From JAWLDA01 sp041686855 (lineage in GTDB: Bacteria; Bacillota; Limnochordia; DTU080; RSA5), in contig JAWLDA010000003.1 of NCBI GenBank assembly GCA_041686855.1, positions 1 through 64,000 on the forward strand: 64,000 bases of DNA, written 5' to 3'. Of this stretch, positions 25,807 to 33,832 are shown piece by piece. The notes beneath the pieces are model-generated. The model was not told where the DNA came from. It saw nothing but the letters and a program-made list of their open reading frames with translations, and ran no database searches. How positions within the stretch are numbered: the stretch's first letter is position 1; every line of letters begins with the position of its first letter. Made by a program: the position numbers and the translations under genes.

Positions 25807-26934
25807 GTGTCTACACGGGTGTCGGTCTTTGAGGTCATGCGGTGGATCGAGGAGTTGGCGCCGTCAAGGTTAGCGGAGTCTTGGGATCAGGTGGGGCTGC
25901 AGTGCGGCAGAGAGGATGCTTCGATCTCCAGAGTGCTAACTGTTCTGACCCTCTCTGAAGATGCAGTGAATGAGGCTGTGCGACTGGGCGCGGAGATGAT
26001 CGTAGCGCACCACCCGTTAATCTTTAAACCTTTAAACGCCATCGCGCCGGATACGCGGGTTGGTTCCCTACTATATAGATTGATCGAGAGCGGTATCGCC
26101 TTTGGCGTCGCCCACACCAATCTGGATAAGGCGAGCGCCGGTGTGAACGAAGGATTGGCCCGTAGAGTTGGACTGATCGAGACGACCCCGCTTGTTCCAG
26201 AAGCTGAATCTTCACCAAACGTCAAGCTGGTCACCTTTCTTCCCGAAGAGGCGGAGGGTGCCGTCCGCGGTGCGCTGGCCGCAGCGGGCGCCGGCGTCAT
26301 TGGCCGTTATACCCACTGCGCTTTCTCCGTCCTTGGAGAGGGTGCGTTTCGTCCATTGGCGGGCAGCGTACCGCACGTCGGCGCGCCGGGCGAACTCACT
26401 CGAGTCAATGAGCTGCGATTGGAGAGTGTTGTGAATCGTAGGGACTTGGATGGAGTGGTCGCGGCGTTGAACGAGGCGCATCCGTACGAAGAGGTACCAA
26501 TCGACCTGTACCCACTCGAAAGCGTTTCGTCGACGAGCGTGGGTTTGGGGCGAATAGGAACTCTTCCCAATTCGATGAATTCGCAGGAGTTTGTAAACCA
26601 TGTCAAGAAAACTCTTGCGTTACCTTGGTGTCGGATTGCCGGTAAAGCGACAGGTGCCGTGCGCCGTGTTGCGGTAGTTGGAGGCTCGGGAGGCGGCTTT
26701 GTCGAACGAGCCCGAATGGCCGGAGCCGATGCGATTCTCACAGGTGACGTGGACTATCACGACGCGGACGAGGCCGCTTATCTCGGGATTTTGGTGGTCG
26801 ACGCCGGGCACTACGGCACCGAGAAACACGTCCCTCACGACTTAGCTGCGTACTTGCGGAAACGCTCACAGGAAGCAGGTCGTACGCTGGCGGTGGATGT
26901 GTTTGATGAGTCCGATGTGTTTGTTTTAGGATAG
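25807..26934 (+). CDS. Nif3-like dinuclear metal center protein (YqfO family)
   Basis: This 375-residue protein has the NIF3/GTP cyclohydrolase I type 2 fold. The N-terminal part has W-D-Q-V-G-L-Q-C-G and the metal-binding A-H-H-P-L-I-F. A central PII-like insert (about residues 125-230) is typical of the long Bacillus YqfO form. The C-terminal half has T-G-D-V-D-Y-H-D-A and V-D-A-G-H-Y-G-T-E. Biochemical function is unsettled. GTG at 25807 is preferred because GGAAGGG lies about ten bases before it; GTG at 25798 is too close. The 287 bp between it and divergent ctaC hold no gene and no clear regulatory site. Confidence 0.9.
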   Translation: MSTRVSVFEVMRWIEELAPSRLAESWDQVGLQCGREDASISRVLTVLTLSEDAVNEAVRLGAEMIVAHHPLIFKPLNAIAPDTRVGSLLYRLIESGIAFGVAHTNLDKASAGVNEGLARRVGLIETTPLVPEAESSPNVKLVTFLPEEAEGAVRGALAAAGAGVIGRYTHCAFSVLGEGAFRPLAGSVPHVGAPGELTRVNELRLESVVNRRDLDGVVAALNEAHPYEEVPIDLYPLESVSSTSVGLGRIGTLPNSMNSQEFVNHVKKTLALPWCRIAGKATGAVRRVAVVGGSGGGFVERARMAGADAILTGDVDYHDADEAAYLGILVVDAGHYGTEKHVPHDLAAYLRKRSQEAGRTLAVDVFDESDVFVLG

Positions 26935-26990
26935 TTGAGCCCGGCATCAGACCGCGAGTGAGAGTGCCGCAAGTGAAGGGGGCATCACGC

Positions 26991-27173
26991 TTGAGACGCT
27001 GGTGTGAGATGTGTCATGCTGAGATTCCCAACGAGAGACTCGTGGCGCTGCCGGAGACGCGGCGGTGCGTCGACTGCGCTCGGAGGAATGGCTCCGACAT
27101 GCGCCGCCGTAGAGTCGAAGTAGGCATGGATATAGAGACCTACAAAGATCTGTTGGGAGCGATGCGTAACTAA
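26991..27173 (+). CDS. Small DksA/TraR-type zinc finger protein
   Basis: This 60-residue protein (from TTG at 26991) has C-E-M-C, eighteen residues, then C-V-D-C, with I-P-x-x-R-L-x-A-L-P-x-T-R in between. This is the DksA/TraR C4 zinc finger with its conserved R-L-x-A-x-P core. It lacks the long coiled coil that lets DksA enter the RNA polymerase secondary channel, so a DksA-like role is doubtful. GAAGGGGG seven bases upstream supports the TTG start; GTG at 26958 would add 11 residues. It lies between nif3 and a zinc-ribbon gene. Confidence 0.7.
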   Translation: MRRWCEMCHAEIPNERLVALPETRRCVDCARRNGSDMRRRRVEVGMDIETYKDLLGAMRN

Positions 27174-27190
27174 AGGAGTCGGGGAGGCCC

Positions 27191-27886
27191 ATGCAGCAAA
27201 TCGAACGACTCGTTGACCTACAGGAGATCGATCAGGCCATCGTCGCCTTGCACGACGACGTGACGAACTCGAAAGAGGCGGAGAGGCTCCGTCGTTGTGA
27301 GCTGGCCGATCGGGAGTGTGCAAAGAAACGTGCCAACCTTGCGGCAAAGATTCAGAGCGTACGACGTTCGATGAGGGCCCAAGAGGACGAATTAGCGGGT
27401 GTCGAAGGCGACATCGAAAGCTTGCAGACCAAGTTGTTTGCAGGTGCGGCGCAAAGCCCCAAGGAGCTCGTCGGCTTGGACGAACGCCTACAAGCCGCAA
27501 AGCATCGGAAAGGTGAGCTCGAAGAGGGGATCCTTGCGGCATTGGAGCGTGTCGAAGAGCTCGAGAAAAACTTGGCGACGTTAGATCGCACCGCCACAAC
27601 GATAACGGAGCGACTGGAGGGGGCGCGAGCCGCCCTGGACGAAGCAGAGCGTCAATGGAGCGCCGAGCGCGCCCGACTTGAACAGGAGCGTGCCTCCCGA
27701 CGAAGCGCAATCGACTCCGAATGGTTGGCGAAGTACGACGCGTTGTATGCACGCTTTGCTGGTCGACCTGTGGCTAAAGTGGAGAGTCGCACGTGCACGG
27801 GGTGCCATGTCTCACTTCCGACGAGCGCGAAGTCGGCGCACGATTCCCAGTGCCCCCAGTGCGGTCGCCTATTGATATGGACGTGA
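27191..27886 (+). CDS. Coiled-coil protein with C-terminal C4 zinc ribbon (DUF164 family)
   Basis: This 231-residue protein is almost all coiled coil (about residues 1-175, rich in E, R, A and L heptads). It ends in a four-cysteine ribbon, C-T-G-C-H-V-S-L-P and C-P-Q-C-G-R-L-L. This architecture is the DUF164 / zf-RING_7 family, usually next to a nif3-like gene, as here. A role in nucleic-acid binding has been suggested from structures but is not proven. ATG start 17 bp after the small zinc-finger gene. Confidence 0.88.
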   Translation: MQQIERLVDLQEIDQAIVALHDDVTNSKEAERLRRCELADRECAKKRANLAAKIQSVRRSMRAQEDELAGVEGDIESLQTKLFAGAAQSPKELVGLDERLQAAKHRKGELEEGILAALERVEELEKNLATLDRTATTITERLEGARAALDEAERQWSAERARLEQERASRRSAIDSEWLAKYDALYARFAGRPVAKVESRTCTGCHVSLPTSAKSAHDSQCPQCGRLLIWT

Positions 27887-27995
27887 ACTAGCCGACAAAT
27901 ATTGCGAGCCTCCCACAATCCCCCACTCGCGCTGTCTTGATCGACTCCAGGTGCATCCATCCTGTCCATCGCGCATCCTAGTTGATGCCTTTAGG

Positions 27996-28027
27996 CCCTT
28001 TACACACCTAGTGTAGAGGGCTTTTTG
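27996..28027 (+). terminator. Terminator after the nif3 cluster
   Basis: GCCCTTTACAC pairs with GTGTAGAGGGC (one G-U) and is followed by five T's. It is the first of two terminators in tandem before mraZ. Confidence 0.88.
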
Positions 28028-28038
28028 TTGGCCTGCGA

Positions 28039-28065
28039 CACCCGCCATCGGCGGGTGTTTTTTTC
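28039..28065 (+). terminator. Second tandem terminator upstream of mraZ
   Basis: The perfect nine-base stem ACACCCGCC/GGCGGGTGT has a three-base loop and is followed by a T-run. It ends 12 bases after the previous terminator's T-tract, insulating the division cluster from upstream transcription. Confidence 0.9.
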
Positions 28066-28123
28066 GCTCTGTCCATAACGGAAAAGGGAAGGAATTGGAG
28101 AGACCAGGAAGAAATGGGGCAAG

Positions 28124-28170
28124 ACAGTGGTGGAAAGTGGGGCAAAGTGGAGAGTTCGGATGACGAGTGG
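28124..28170 (+). promoter_or_regulatory. MraZ operator: AAAGTGG repeats at 10-bp spacing
   Basis: ACAGTGG (28124), AAAGTGG (28134) and AAAGTGG (28144) occur in direct repeat with exactly 10-bp spacing. A further GAGTGG occurs in the same phase (28165-28170), with the intervening unit (28154-28160) degenerate. MraZ rings are known to bind direct AAAGTG-type repeats with this helical-turn period in front of mraZ. The array lies just upstream of the mraZ start, so autoregulation of the whole cluster is expected. Confidence 0.75.
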
Positions 28171-28182
28171 AGGACTGGTTCG

Positions 28183-28614
28183 GTGTTCATGGGGGAATAC
28201 CAACACAGCCTCGACAGCAAGGGGCGGGTGATCGTACCGGCTAAGTTCCGGGATCCCCTTGGTGGCGAGTGTGTGGTGACACGAGGGCTGGACCAGTGCC
28301 TGTTCCTCTATCCGCAAAACGAGTGGGCCAACGTGGAGCAAAAGTTGCGCCAGCTGCCGCTCACGCAACGAGACGCTCGGGCGTTTGTGCGCTTCTTCTT
28401 TTCGGGAGCGACCAACCTCGAGTTTGATAAACAGGGACGAATTATGTTGCCCCAAGCGTTGCGCGAGTACGCCGGACTCTCCAAAGACGTCGTCATCATA
28501 GGGGTTTCCACCCGGGTGGAGTTGTGGTCCAAGGAGATCTGGGAGAAGTACGTCTCCGAAGCCGAGTCGTCGTTTGAGACGATCGCGGAGAAAATTGTCG
28601 ACCTTGGAATTTAG
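28183..28614 (+). CDS. mraZ: Transcriptional regulator MraZ
   Basis: This 143-residue AbrB-like protein regulates the division and cell wall cluster. It has two swapped-hairpin repeats, each with the conserved D-x-x-G-R motif: S-L-D-S-K-G-R-V-I-V-P (residues 9-19) and F-D-K-Q-G-R-I-M-L-P. GTG at 28183 gives M-F-M-G-E-Y-Q-H, the same N-terminus as Bacillus subtilis MraZ, and has GGAGG nine bases upstream. It is the first gene of the cluster. Confidence 0.95.
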   Translation: MFMGEYQHSLDSKGRVIVPAKFRDPLGGECVVTRGLDQCLFLYPQNEWANVEQKLRQLPLTQRDARAFVRFFFSGATNLEFDKQGRIMLPQALREYAGLSKDVVIIGVSTRVELWSKEIWEKYVSEAESSFETIAEKIVDLGI

Positions 28615-28625
28615 GGTGGTGCCTC

Positions 28626-29585
28626 GTGGGCGCGGAGTTCAAACACAAATCAGTCTTGGTGGCTCCCGTCCTTCACTATTTGCGCGTGAGACCGGGCGGT
28701 GTGTACGTCGATTGCACGCTTGGAGGCGCAGGTCACGCCCGCTACATCTTGGATCAAGCGGGTGGCGCAATCAAACTCGTCGGCATCGATCGGGATCCTG
28801 AGGCGCTCCAGGCAGCGCGAGAACGCTTGGAGCCGTACGGGCAGAGTGTAGTGACCGTTCAAGGGAACTTTCGGGATCTGACTCGGATTTTGGACGACTT
28901 GCAGATCGATCGTGTTGATGGCATTCTCGCCGACTTAGGGGTGTCCTCACACCAACTAGACTCTTTGGAGCGCGGTTTCAGCATTCGGGGCGAGGAGCTT
29001 GACATGCGCATGGGGCCCGATGCTGCGGAGTCGGCGCTCGATCTTGTCAACCGACTCGAAACAACGGAGTTAGCTTACATACTCAAGGCGTACGGAGAGG
29101 AGCGCTGGGCGGACCGCATCGCCCGCGAGATCGTCACTCACCGCACTCGTCAACCGATTCAGACGGCAAGCGAGTTGAGTGAGATCATCAAGATGGCAAT
29201 CCCTGCTGCGACGAGGCGACATGGGCCGCATCCAGCCCGCAGGAGCTTTCAGGCGCTCAGGATAGCGGTCAACGATGAGCTTGGCGCCCTAAAGGAGCTG
29301 CTTGCGACGGCGATCGATTGCCTCGTACCGGGTGGGCGGCTGGTAGTCATCAGTTTCCATTCGCTCGAAGATCGTCTTGTAAAACGTGCATTTGCGGACG
29401 CCGCACGAGGATGTGTCTGTCCGCCTCAACTGCCGGTTTGTGTCTGCAATGAGCGACCGTTGGTAAAGGTTCTGACCCGAAAACCCGTTCTTCCTGACAC
29501 GGACGAGGTGACCGAGAATCCAAGAGCGCGCAGCTCAAAGTTGCGTGCCGTGGAAAGAGTTCTCGGTAAAGGAGAGGAAGAATAA
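28626..29585 (+). CDS. rsmH: 16S rRNA (cytosine(1402)-N(4))-methyltransferase RsmH
   Basis: This 319-residue SAM-dependent enzyme methylates N4 of C1402 in 16S rRNA. It has the N-terminal H-K-S-V-L-V-A-P-V, SAM motif D-C-T-L-G-G-A-G-H-A, G-I-D-R-D-P-E-A, the catalytic-region stretch I-L-A-D-L-G-V-S-S-H-Q-L-D, and the late I-S-F-H-S-L-E-D-R. GTG start. It is second in the cluster, as in most bacteria. Confidence 0.97.
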   Translation: MGAEFKHKSVLVAPVLHYLRVRPGGVYVDCTLGGAGHARYILDQAGGAIKLVGIDRDPEALQAARERLEPYGQSVVTVQGNFRDLTRILDDLQIDRVDGILADLGVSSHQLDSLERGFSIRGEELDMRMGPDAAESALDLVNRLETTELAYILKAYGEERWADRIAREIVTHRTRQPIQTASELSEIIKMAIPAATRRHGPHPARRSFQALRIAVNDELGALKELLATAIDCLVPGGRLVVISFHSLEDRLVKRAFADAARGCVCPPQLPVCVCNERPLVKVLTRKPVLPDTDEVTENPRARSSKLRAVERVLGKGEEE

Positions 29586-29587
29586 CC

Positions 29588-30082
29588 ATGTCACTAGCAC
29601 ACGCCAAGTTTGACGTGATAGCTCCGCAGAAAGATCCCTCGCCGAATCGGGCAAGGAAGCGTCGGCGGCGGGTCGACCCGGCGATTTTGATCTCGCTTTT
29701 CGCTGTGGTCGTGTTGGCGAGTGCCCTTTTTCACGTAGGGCAAAGGGCCAAGCTGGCCGCACTCTCGTACGAGATGCACCAGGCCCTCACCCGACTCGAC
29801 CAATTGCAGCGGGAGCAGACCCGACTTTTAGTCGAGATCGAGCGGGCGCACTCGCTGGAGCGGATCGAAGCCGACGCTCGCGTTCGCCTCGGGATGGATC
29901 GTCCGCAGACGGAGCACTTGGTTGTGGTGCACCCTCTGCGCACGAGCCCCGATGCAGAAACAGCAAGTCGTGACTCCGACAATCTCTCCTGGATGGCGGC
30001 GATCTCGGGTTGGTACGATCGTGTGAGCACACAGATTCGTGCCGCATTGCCGAGTCCCGCTTGGAATCGGGAGGGGCGATAA
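29588..30082 (+). CDS. ftsL: Cell division protein FtsL
   Basis: This 164-residue bitopic protein has a basic cytoplasmic N-terminus (R-A-R-K-R-R-R-R), one membrane helix (about residues 31-48) and an extracytoplasmic leucine-zipper-like coiled coil (50-95) of the FtsL/DivIC type. It would form a complex with FtsQ (DivIB) and DivIC at the division septum. Identification rests mainly on topology and its place between rsmH and the penicillin-binding protein gene. The C-terminal 60 residues are longer than usual. It starts two bases after the rsmH stop. Confidence 0.8.
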   Translation: MSLAHAKFDVIAPQKDPSPNRARKRRRRVDPAILISLFAVVVLASALFHVGQRAKLAALSYEMHQALTRLDQLQREQTRLLVEIERAHSLERIEADARVRLGMDRPQTEHLVVVHPLRTSPDAETASRDSDNLSWMAAISGWYDRVSTQIRAALPSPAWNREGR

Positions 30083-30121
30083 CAGAGGTTCTTACGAGAG
30101 CGTAGGGAGGTCCTGAAATCT

Positions 30122-32224
30122 TTGAAGCGGTTTTCGTGGATGTTGGTACGGCGTCGGGTCGCGACGCTTTTCCTCCTCGCGGCCGCGTGTGCCCTTGCGC
30201 TCGGTTTGCGTTTAGGCTACCTGCAAATCGCTCGGGCAGATTACCTGTCATCACTCGCCCTCGAACAACGGCTCCGGCCCGTTCCACTCCTCGCTGAACG
30301 CGGCACAATTTACGATCGCAATGGAAGCGTCCTGGCTGCCAGCATGAGCTTTGAAGCCGTCTATGCTGTCCCGATTGAAGTGCGGGACGCCAAGGAGGCA
30401 GCTCGCCAACTCGCGCCCATCCTTGAGTTGGACCAAAGCTGGATCGAAGGTCGGCTCAGCCGCCGTCAGGCGGTAGTCTGGCTCAAATTGCGCCTTTCGC
30501 CCGAAGAGGCAGACGACGTTCGCCGATTAAACATTCCCGGAATTGGTGTGCAGGAGCGGCCACTCCGTTTTTATCCGAACGGCGAGTTAGCCGCCGCGAT
30601 CCTTGGCTTCGCCGGAATCGACAACCAAGGGTTGGAGGGGCTGGAGCGCCACTATGAGAGTGTCCTGAAAGGCCAGGACGGGATGATAGTACGAGAACGA
30701 GACGCGGCGGGCCGCAGCATTCCAGGTGGAATCGAACGGCGCGTGGAGCCGACCGACGGATTTGACCTCGTCCTCACAATCGACAAGGTGATTCAATACG
30801 TGGCCGAACGCGAATTGGAGCGCGGTGTGTTGGAGGCGGACGCCGATTGGGGTGTCTTTGTAGGCTTGAACCCAAAGACCGGCGAGGTCCTCGCACTCGC
30901 GAATTATCCGTCCTTTGATCCGAATGAGTATTCGGAGTATCCACCCGAGTCATGGCGTAACAACGCCGTAACCGGCTTCTTTGAGCCCGGTTCAACCTTT
31001 AAGATGATTACGGCGGCTGCTGCGCTGGAGACAGGAGCGGCTTCGCTGGACGATTCGTTTGTTGATCCTGTCACCCTCAATATTGCAGGAGGGCGAGTGA
31101 GCTGCTGGCGCGCGGGGGGACACGGGCGGCAGTCGTTTGTTGAAGCGCTGGAGAACTCGTGTAACCCGGTCTTCGCGATTCTGGCTGACCGACTGGGCTC
31201 GGAGCGTTTTCACAAGTATGTTGCGGCCTTCGGTTTTGGAAAACGCAGTGGAATTGACTTTCCAGGAGAGTCGCCAGGTTACGTGCCGCCCGCTAATGCG
31301 CGTCCATTGCGCTGGGCGAACGTAGGCTTTGGCCAAGGGATTGGAGCGACGGCAATACAGATGGTAGCGGCAGCTTCGGCCATTGCCAATGGCGGTGAGT
31401 TGATGCAACCGTACCTCGTTAAAGAGGTGCGAGGGCCCGACGGTGAAGTCGTACGGTCGTATTCGCCCCAAGTGTTGCAACGTCCCATCTCGAAGCAGAC
31501 GGCGGACGAAATGCGCATGAGTCTCCGCTCTGTAGTAGAGAACGGCTCAGGGCGTCAATCCGACATCCCCGGATACAGAGTAGCGGGTAAGACCGGGACG
31601 GCGCAAATTGCATCTCCTAGCGGCGGTTATCTCTCGGGACCCAAGTCCAATATGGCGGCGTTCTTGGCCTTCGCCCCGGCTGATGATCCCGTCTTCGCCG
31701 GCATCGTTATGCTCTACAAGGTCGGGCGACAACCTAGTTACGGTGGTGTTTGGGCTGCACCGGTCTTTGGGCGTGTGGCCGAAGAGGCGCTGGAGTATCT
31801 CGGCGTGCCGCGTGCTGTGAATGATGGGGAAGAGCGGGATGACACAAGTGTACGCGTACCGAACGTTATGAATTTGGACCACGCAGACGCTGAAGAGATC
31901 CTGATGGTGCACGGCCTCTCGGTCGAAGTCGAAGGGACGGAAGGGTACGTTTTGGATCAGACTCCGCCCTCCGGTGCCCGCGTGGAGCCCGGAACCCGAG
32001 TTGTGCTCACACTCTACGAGACCCATGACCATTTCGGGGAAGAGGTGGAAGTGCCTAACGTCGTTGGGCGCAGTGTGCGCGATGCGGCGGCGAGTCTGGG
32101 ACAGAGGGGACTTCTCATAGAGATTGAAGGGAGCGGTTTCGCCGTGAGTCAGGACCCTTCGCCCGGCACCAAACTGCACGAGGGGGAGGTCGTGCTCGTT
32201 CGCTTTGCGGCGCCGTCGCCGTAA
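30122..32224 (+). CDS. spoVD: Class B penicillin-binding protein with PASTA domains (SpoVD/PbpB-like)
   Basis: This 700-residue peptidoglycan transpeptidase has an N-terminal anchor helix (about 13-32), a dimerisation domain (R-G-T-I-Y-D-R-N-G), and a transpeptidase domain with S-T-F-K (P-G-S-T-F-K-M), S-C-N (E-N-S-C-N-P) and K-T-G (A-G-K-T-G-T-A). Two PASTA domains follow (V-R-V-P-N-V-M, about 575-635; V-E-V-P-N-V-V-G, about 643-700). Bacillus has both pbpB and spoVD here; this cluster has a single gene, which might serve vegetative division, the spore cortex, or both. TTG start behind GGGAGG. Confidence 0.88.
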   Translation: MKRFSWMLVRRRVATLFLLAAACALALGLRLGYLQIARADYLSSLALEQRLRPVPLLAERGTIYDRNGSVLAASMSFEAVYAVPIEVRDAKEAARQLAPILELDQSWIEGRLSRRQAVVWLKLRLSPEEADDVRRLNIPGIGVQERPLRFYPNGELAAAILGFAGIDNQGLEGLERHYESVLKGQDGMIVRERDAAGRSIPGGIERRVEPTDGFDLVLTIDKVIQYVAERELERGVLEADADWGVFVGLNPKTGEVLALANYPSFDPNEYSEYPPESWRNNAVTGFFEPGSTFKMITAAAALETGAASLDDSFVDPVTLNIAGGRVSCWRAGGHGRQSFVEALENSCNPVFAILADRLGSERFHKYVAAFGFGKRSGIDFPGESPGYVPPANARPLRWANVGFGQGIGATAIQMVAAASAIANGGELMQPYLVKEVRGPDGEVVRSYSPQVLQRPISKQTADEMRMSLRSVVENGSGRQSDIPGYRVAGKTGTAQIASPSGGYLSGPKSNMAAFLAFAPADDPVFAGIVMLYKVGRQPSYGGVWAAPVFGRVAEEALEYLGVPRAVNDGEERDDTSVRVPNVMNLDHADAEEILMVHGLSVEVEGTEGYVLDQTPPSGARVEPGTRVVLTLYETHDHFGEEVEVPNVVGRSVRDAAASLGQRGLLIEIEGSGFAVSQDPSPGTKLHEGEVVLVRFAAPSP

Positions 32225-32335
32225 GCTCTTGCTGCAACGATATTTTGGCGGTGATGGGGCAACAATTTGAACGAGTCTCCAAACCCTGTGACTGCCGATA
32301 AACTCTCGATTCCTTGAGGCAGGTGGATGTGACGA

Positions 32336-33832
32336 ATGGGGCTTTCTGTATCCGAGGTTGCCGTTGATCTTCCCGGCGCTCGCCTCGTTGGCGGCACCGC
32401 GACCAGGATTAATGGCCTCACCTACGATTCCCGCAAGGTGAGGCAAGGCGATTTATTCGTTTGCATAAAGGGTTTCGTATACGATGGTCACTCCTTTGCC
32501 GACCAAGCTAAAGAGAAGGGGGCCGCAGCCCTCTTGGTAGAACGGGAGTTGCCGGTGACGTTGCCGCAAATCGTAGTGGATGACGCTCGCCGAAACATGG
32601 GAGTGGTGGCCGCGCGATTGTACGGACATCCTTCTCGGCAACTCCGGGTGATTGGTGTGACCGGTACGAACGGGAAGACGACGACGACGTATCTCATTCG
32701 TTCGATTATGCAGGAGGCTGGAAGAAAGTGTGGTCTTCTTGGGACGATTGAACAGACCGTGGGTGCCGATCACGCTGCGGAGGCCCCGCGCACAACTCCG
32801 GAATCAGCGGACATCCAACGACTACTCCGCGAGATGGTGACGAATGGCTGCACGACTGCCACCATGGAAGTCTCGTCGCACAGTCTCGTCTTACATCGCA
32901 CGGTGGGCACAGAGTTTGATGTTGCCGTCTATACCAATTTGACTCAGGACCATTTGGACTTCCACCGTAGTCTCGAGGATTACCGCGCCGCCAAAGGACT
33001 GCTCTTTCGTTCTCTTGTCTCGACCAACGGCGACGGTGGCAAGGCGCGCAAGTGTTCCGTGATCAACGGTGACGATTCGAACGCACACTACTTTATGCAG
33101 GTAACGACCGTTGCTAAGCTCGTGTATGGACTTAGCGAGGGGTGCGACGTGCGAGCCGACAACGTGCGCGTCGAACCCGACGGTGTATGGTACACACTCC
33201 ACACGCCTTGCGGCCATCGCGACGTTCACCTCCGGCTGACGGGGCGCTTTAACGTGTACAATTCGCTAGCTGCAATCGCAGTTGGAGTCCACGAAGGCAT
33301 CGACCTGGACACCATCGTGCGCGGTATCGAACGCACGGTTGTCCCCGGCCGCTTTGAGCCGGTCGATGAGGGCCAGGCCTTCAGTGTAATCGTCGATTAC
33401 GCGCACACGCCGGACAGCCTTGAGAATGTACTGCAAACGGCACGCGCCCTGTGCAAAGGGCGTATCATCACGATCATTGGCGCCGGCGGGGACCGAGACA
33501 AGGGGAAGCGACCGTTGATGGGCGAAGTAGCGGCGACGCTCTCCGATTTTGTCATTGTCACGTCTGATAATCCGCGCAGCGAGGAACCGGCTCGGATCTG
33601 CCAGGACGTCGCCGAGGGCGTGAAACGACATCCGACCCCTTATGACGTGGTGCTCGATCGTCGAGACGCGATTCGGCGATCGGTCGGCTTGGCACAACCC
33701 GGAGACTTGGTATTGATCGCGGGCAAGGGACACGAAGATTATCAAGAGCTTGACGGACGAAAGATTCACTTCGACGATCGTGAAGAGGTGCGCAAGGCAC
33801 TGCAGGAGCTGGCCCAGGGTGGAGTGTATTAA
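32336..33832 (+). CDS. murE: UDP-MurNAc-L-Ala-D-Glu:meso-diaminopimelate ligase MurE
   Basis: This 498-residue Mur ligase adds the third residue of the peptidoglycan stem peptide. It has ATP motif G-V-T-G-T-N-G-K-T-T-T, central E-V-S-S-H-S-L, and the specificity motif S-D-N-P-R-S-E-E-P. D-N-P-R marks meso-diaminopimelate-adding enzymes, while lysine-adding ones differ there, so the wall is predicted to be DAP type. It ends on TAATG shared with the murF start. ATG start with AGGTGG nine bases upstream. Confidence 0.96.
   Translation: MGLSVSEVAVDLPGARLVGGTATRINGLTYDSRKVRQGDLFVCIKGFVYDGHSFADQAKEKGAAALLVERELPVTLPQIVVDDARRNMGVVAARLYGHPSRQLRVIGVTGTNGKTTTTYLIRSIMQEAGRKCGLLGTIEQTVGADHAAEAPRTTPESADIQRLLREMVTNGCTTATMEVSSHSLVLHRTVGTEFDVAVYTNLTQDHLDFHRSLEDYRAAKGLLFRSLVSTNGDGGKARKCSVINGDDSNAHYFMQVTTVAKLVYGLSEGCDVRADNVRVEPDGVWYTLHTPCGHRDVHLRLTGRFNVYNSLAAIAVGVHEGIDLDTIVRGIERTVVPGRFEPVDEGQAFSVIVDYAHTPDSLENVLQTARALCKGRIITIIGAGGDRDKGKRPLMGEVAATLSDFVIVTSDNPRSEEPARICQDVAEGVKRHPTPYDVVLDRRDAIRRSVGLAQPGDLVLIAGKGHEDYQELDGRKIHFDDREEVRKALQELAQGGVY

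Noticed and set aside
27887..28182. RNase P RNA between the zinc-ribbon gene and mraZ
   Set aside because: The gap is too short, holds two terminators and the MraZ repeats, and shows none of the conserved RNase P RNA sequence.
31547..32446. A 299-codon open frame antisense to spoVD and the murE start
   Set aside because: It covers conserved PASTA and transpeptidase coding sequence and crosses the spoVD-murE boundary.
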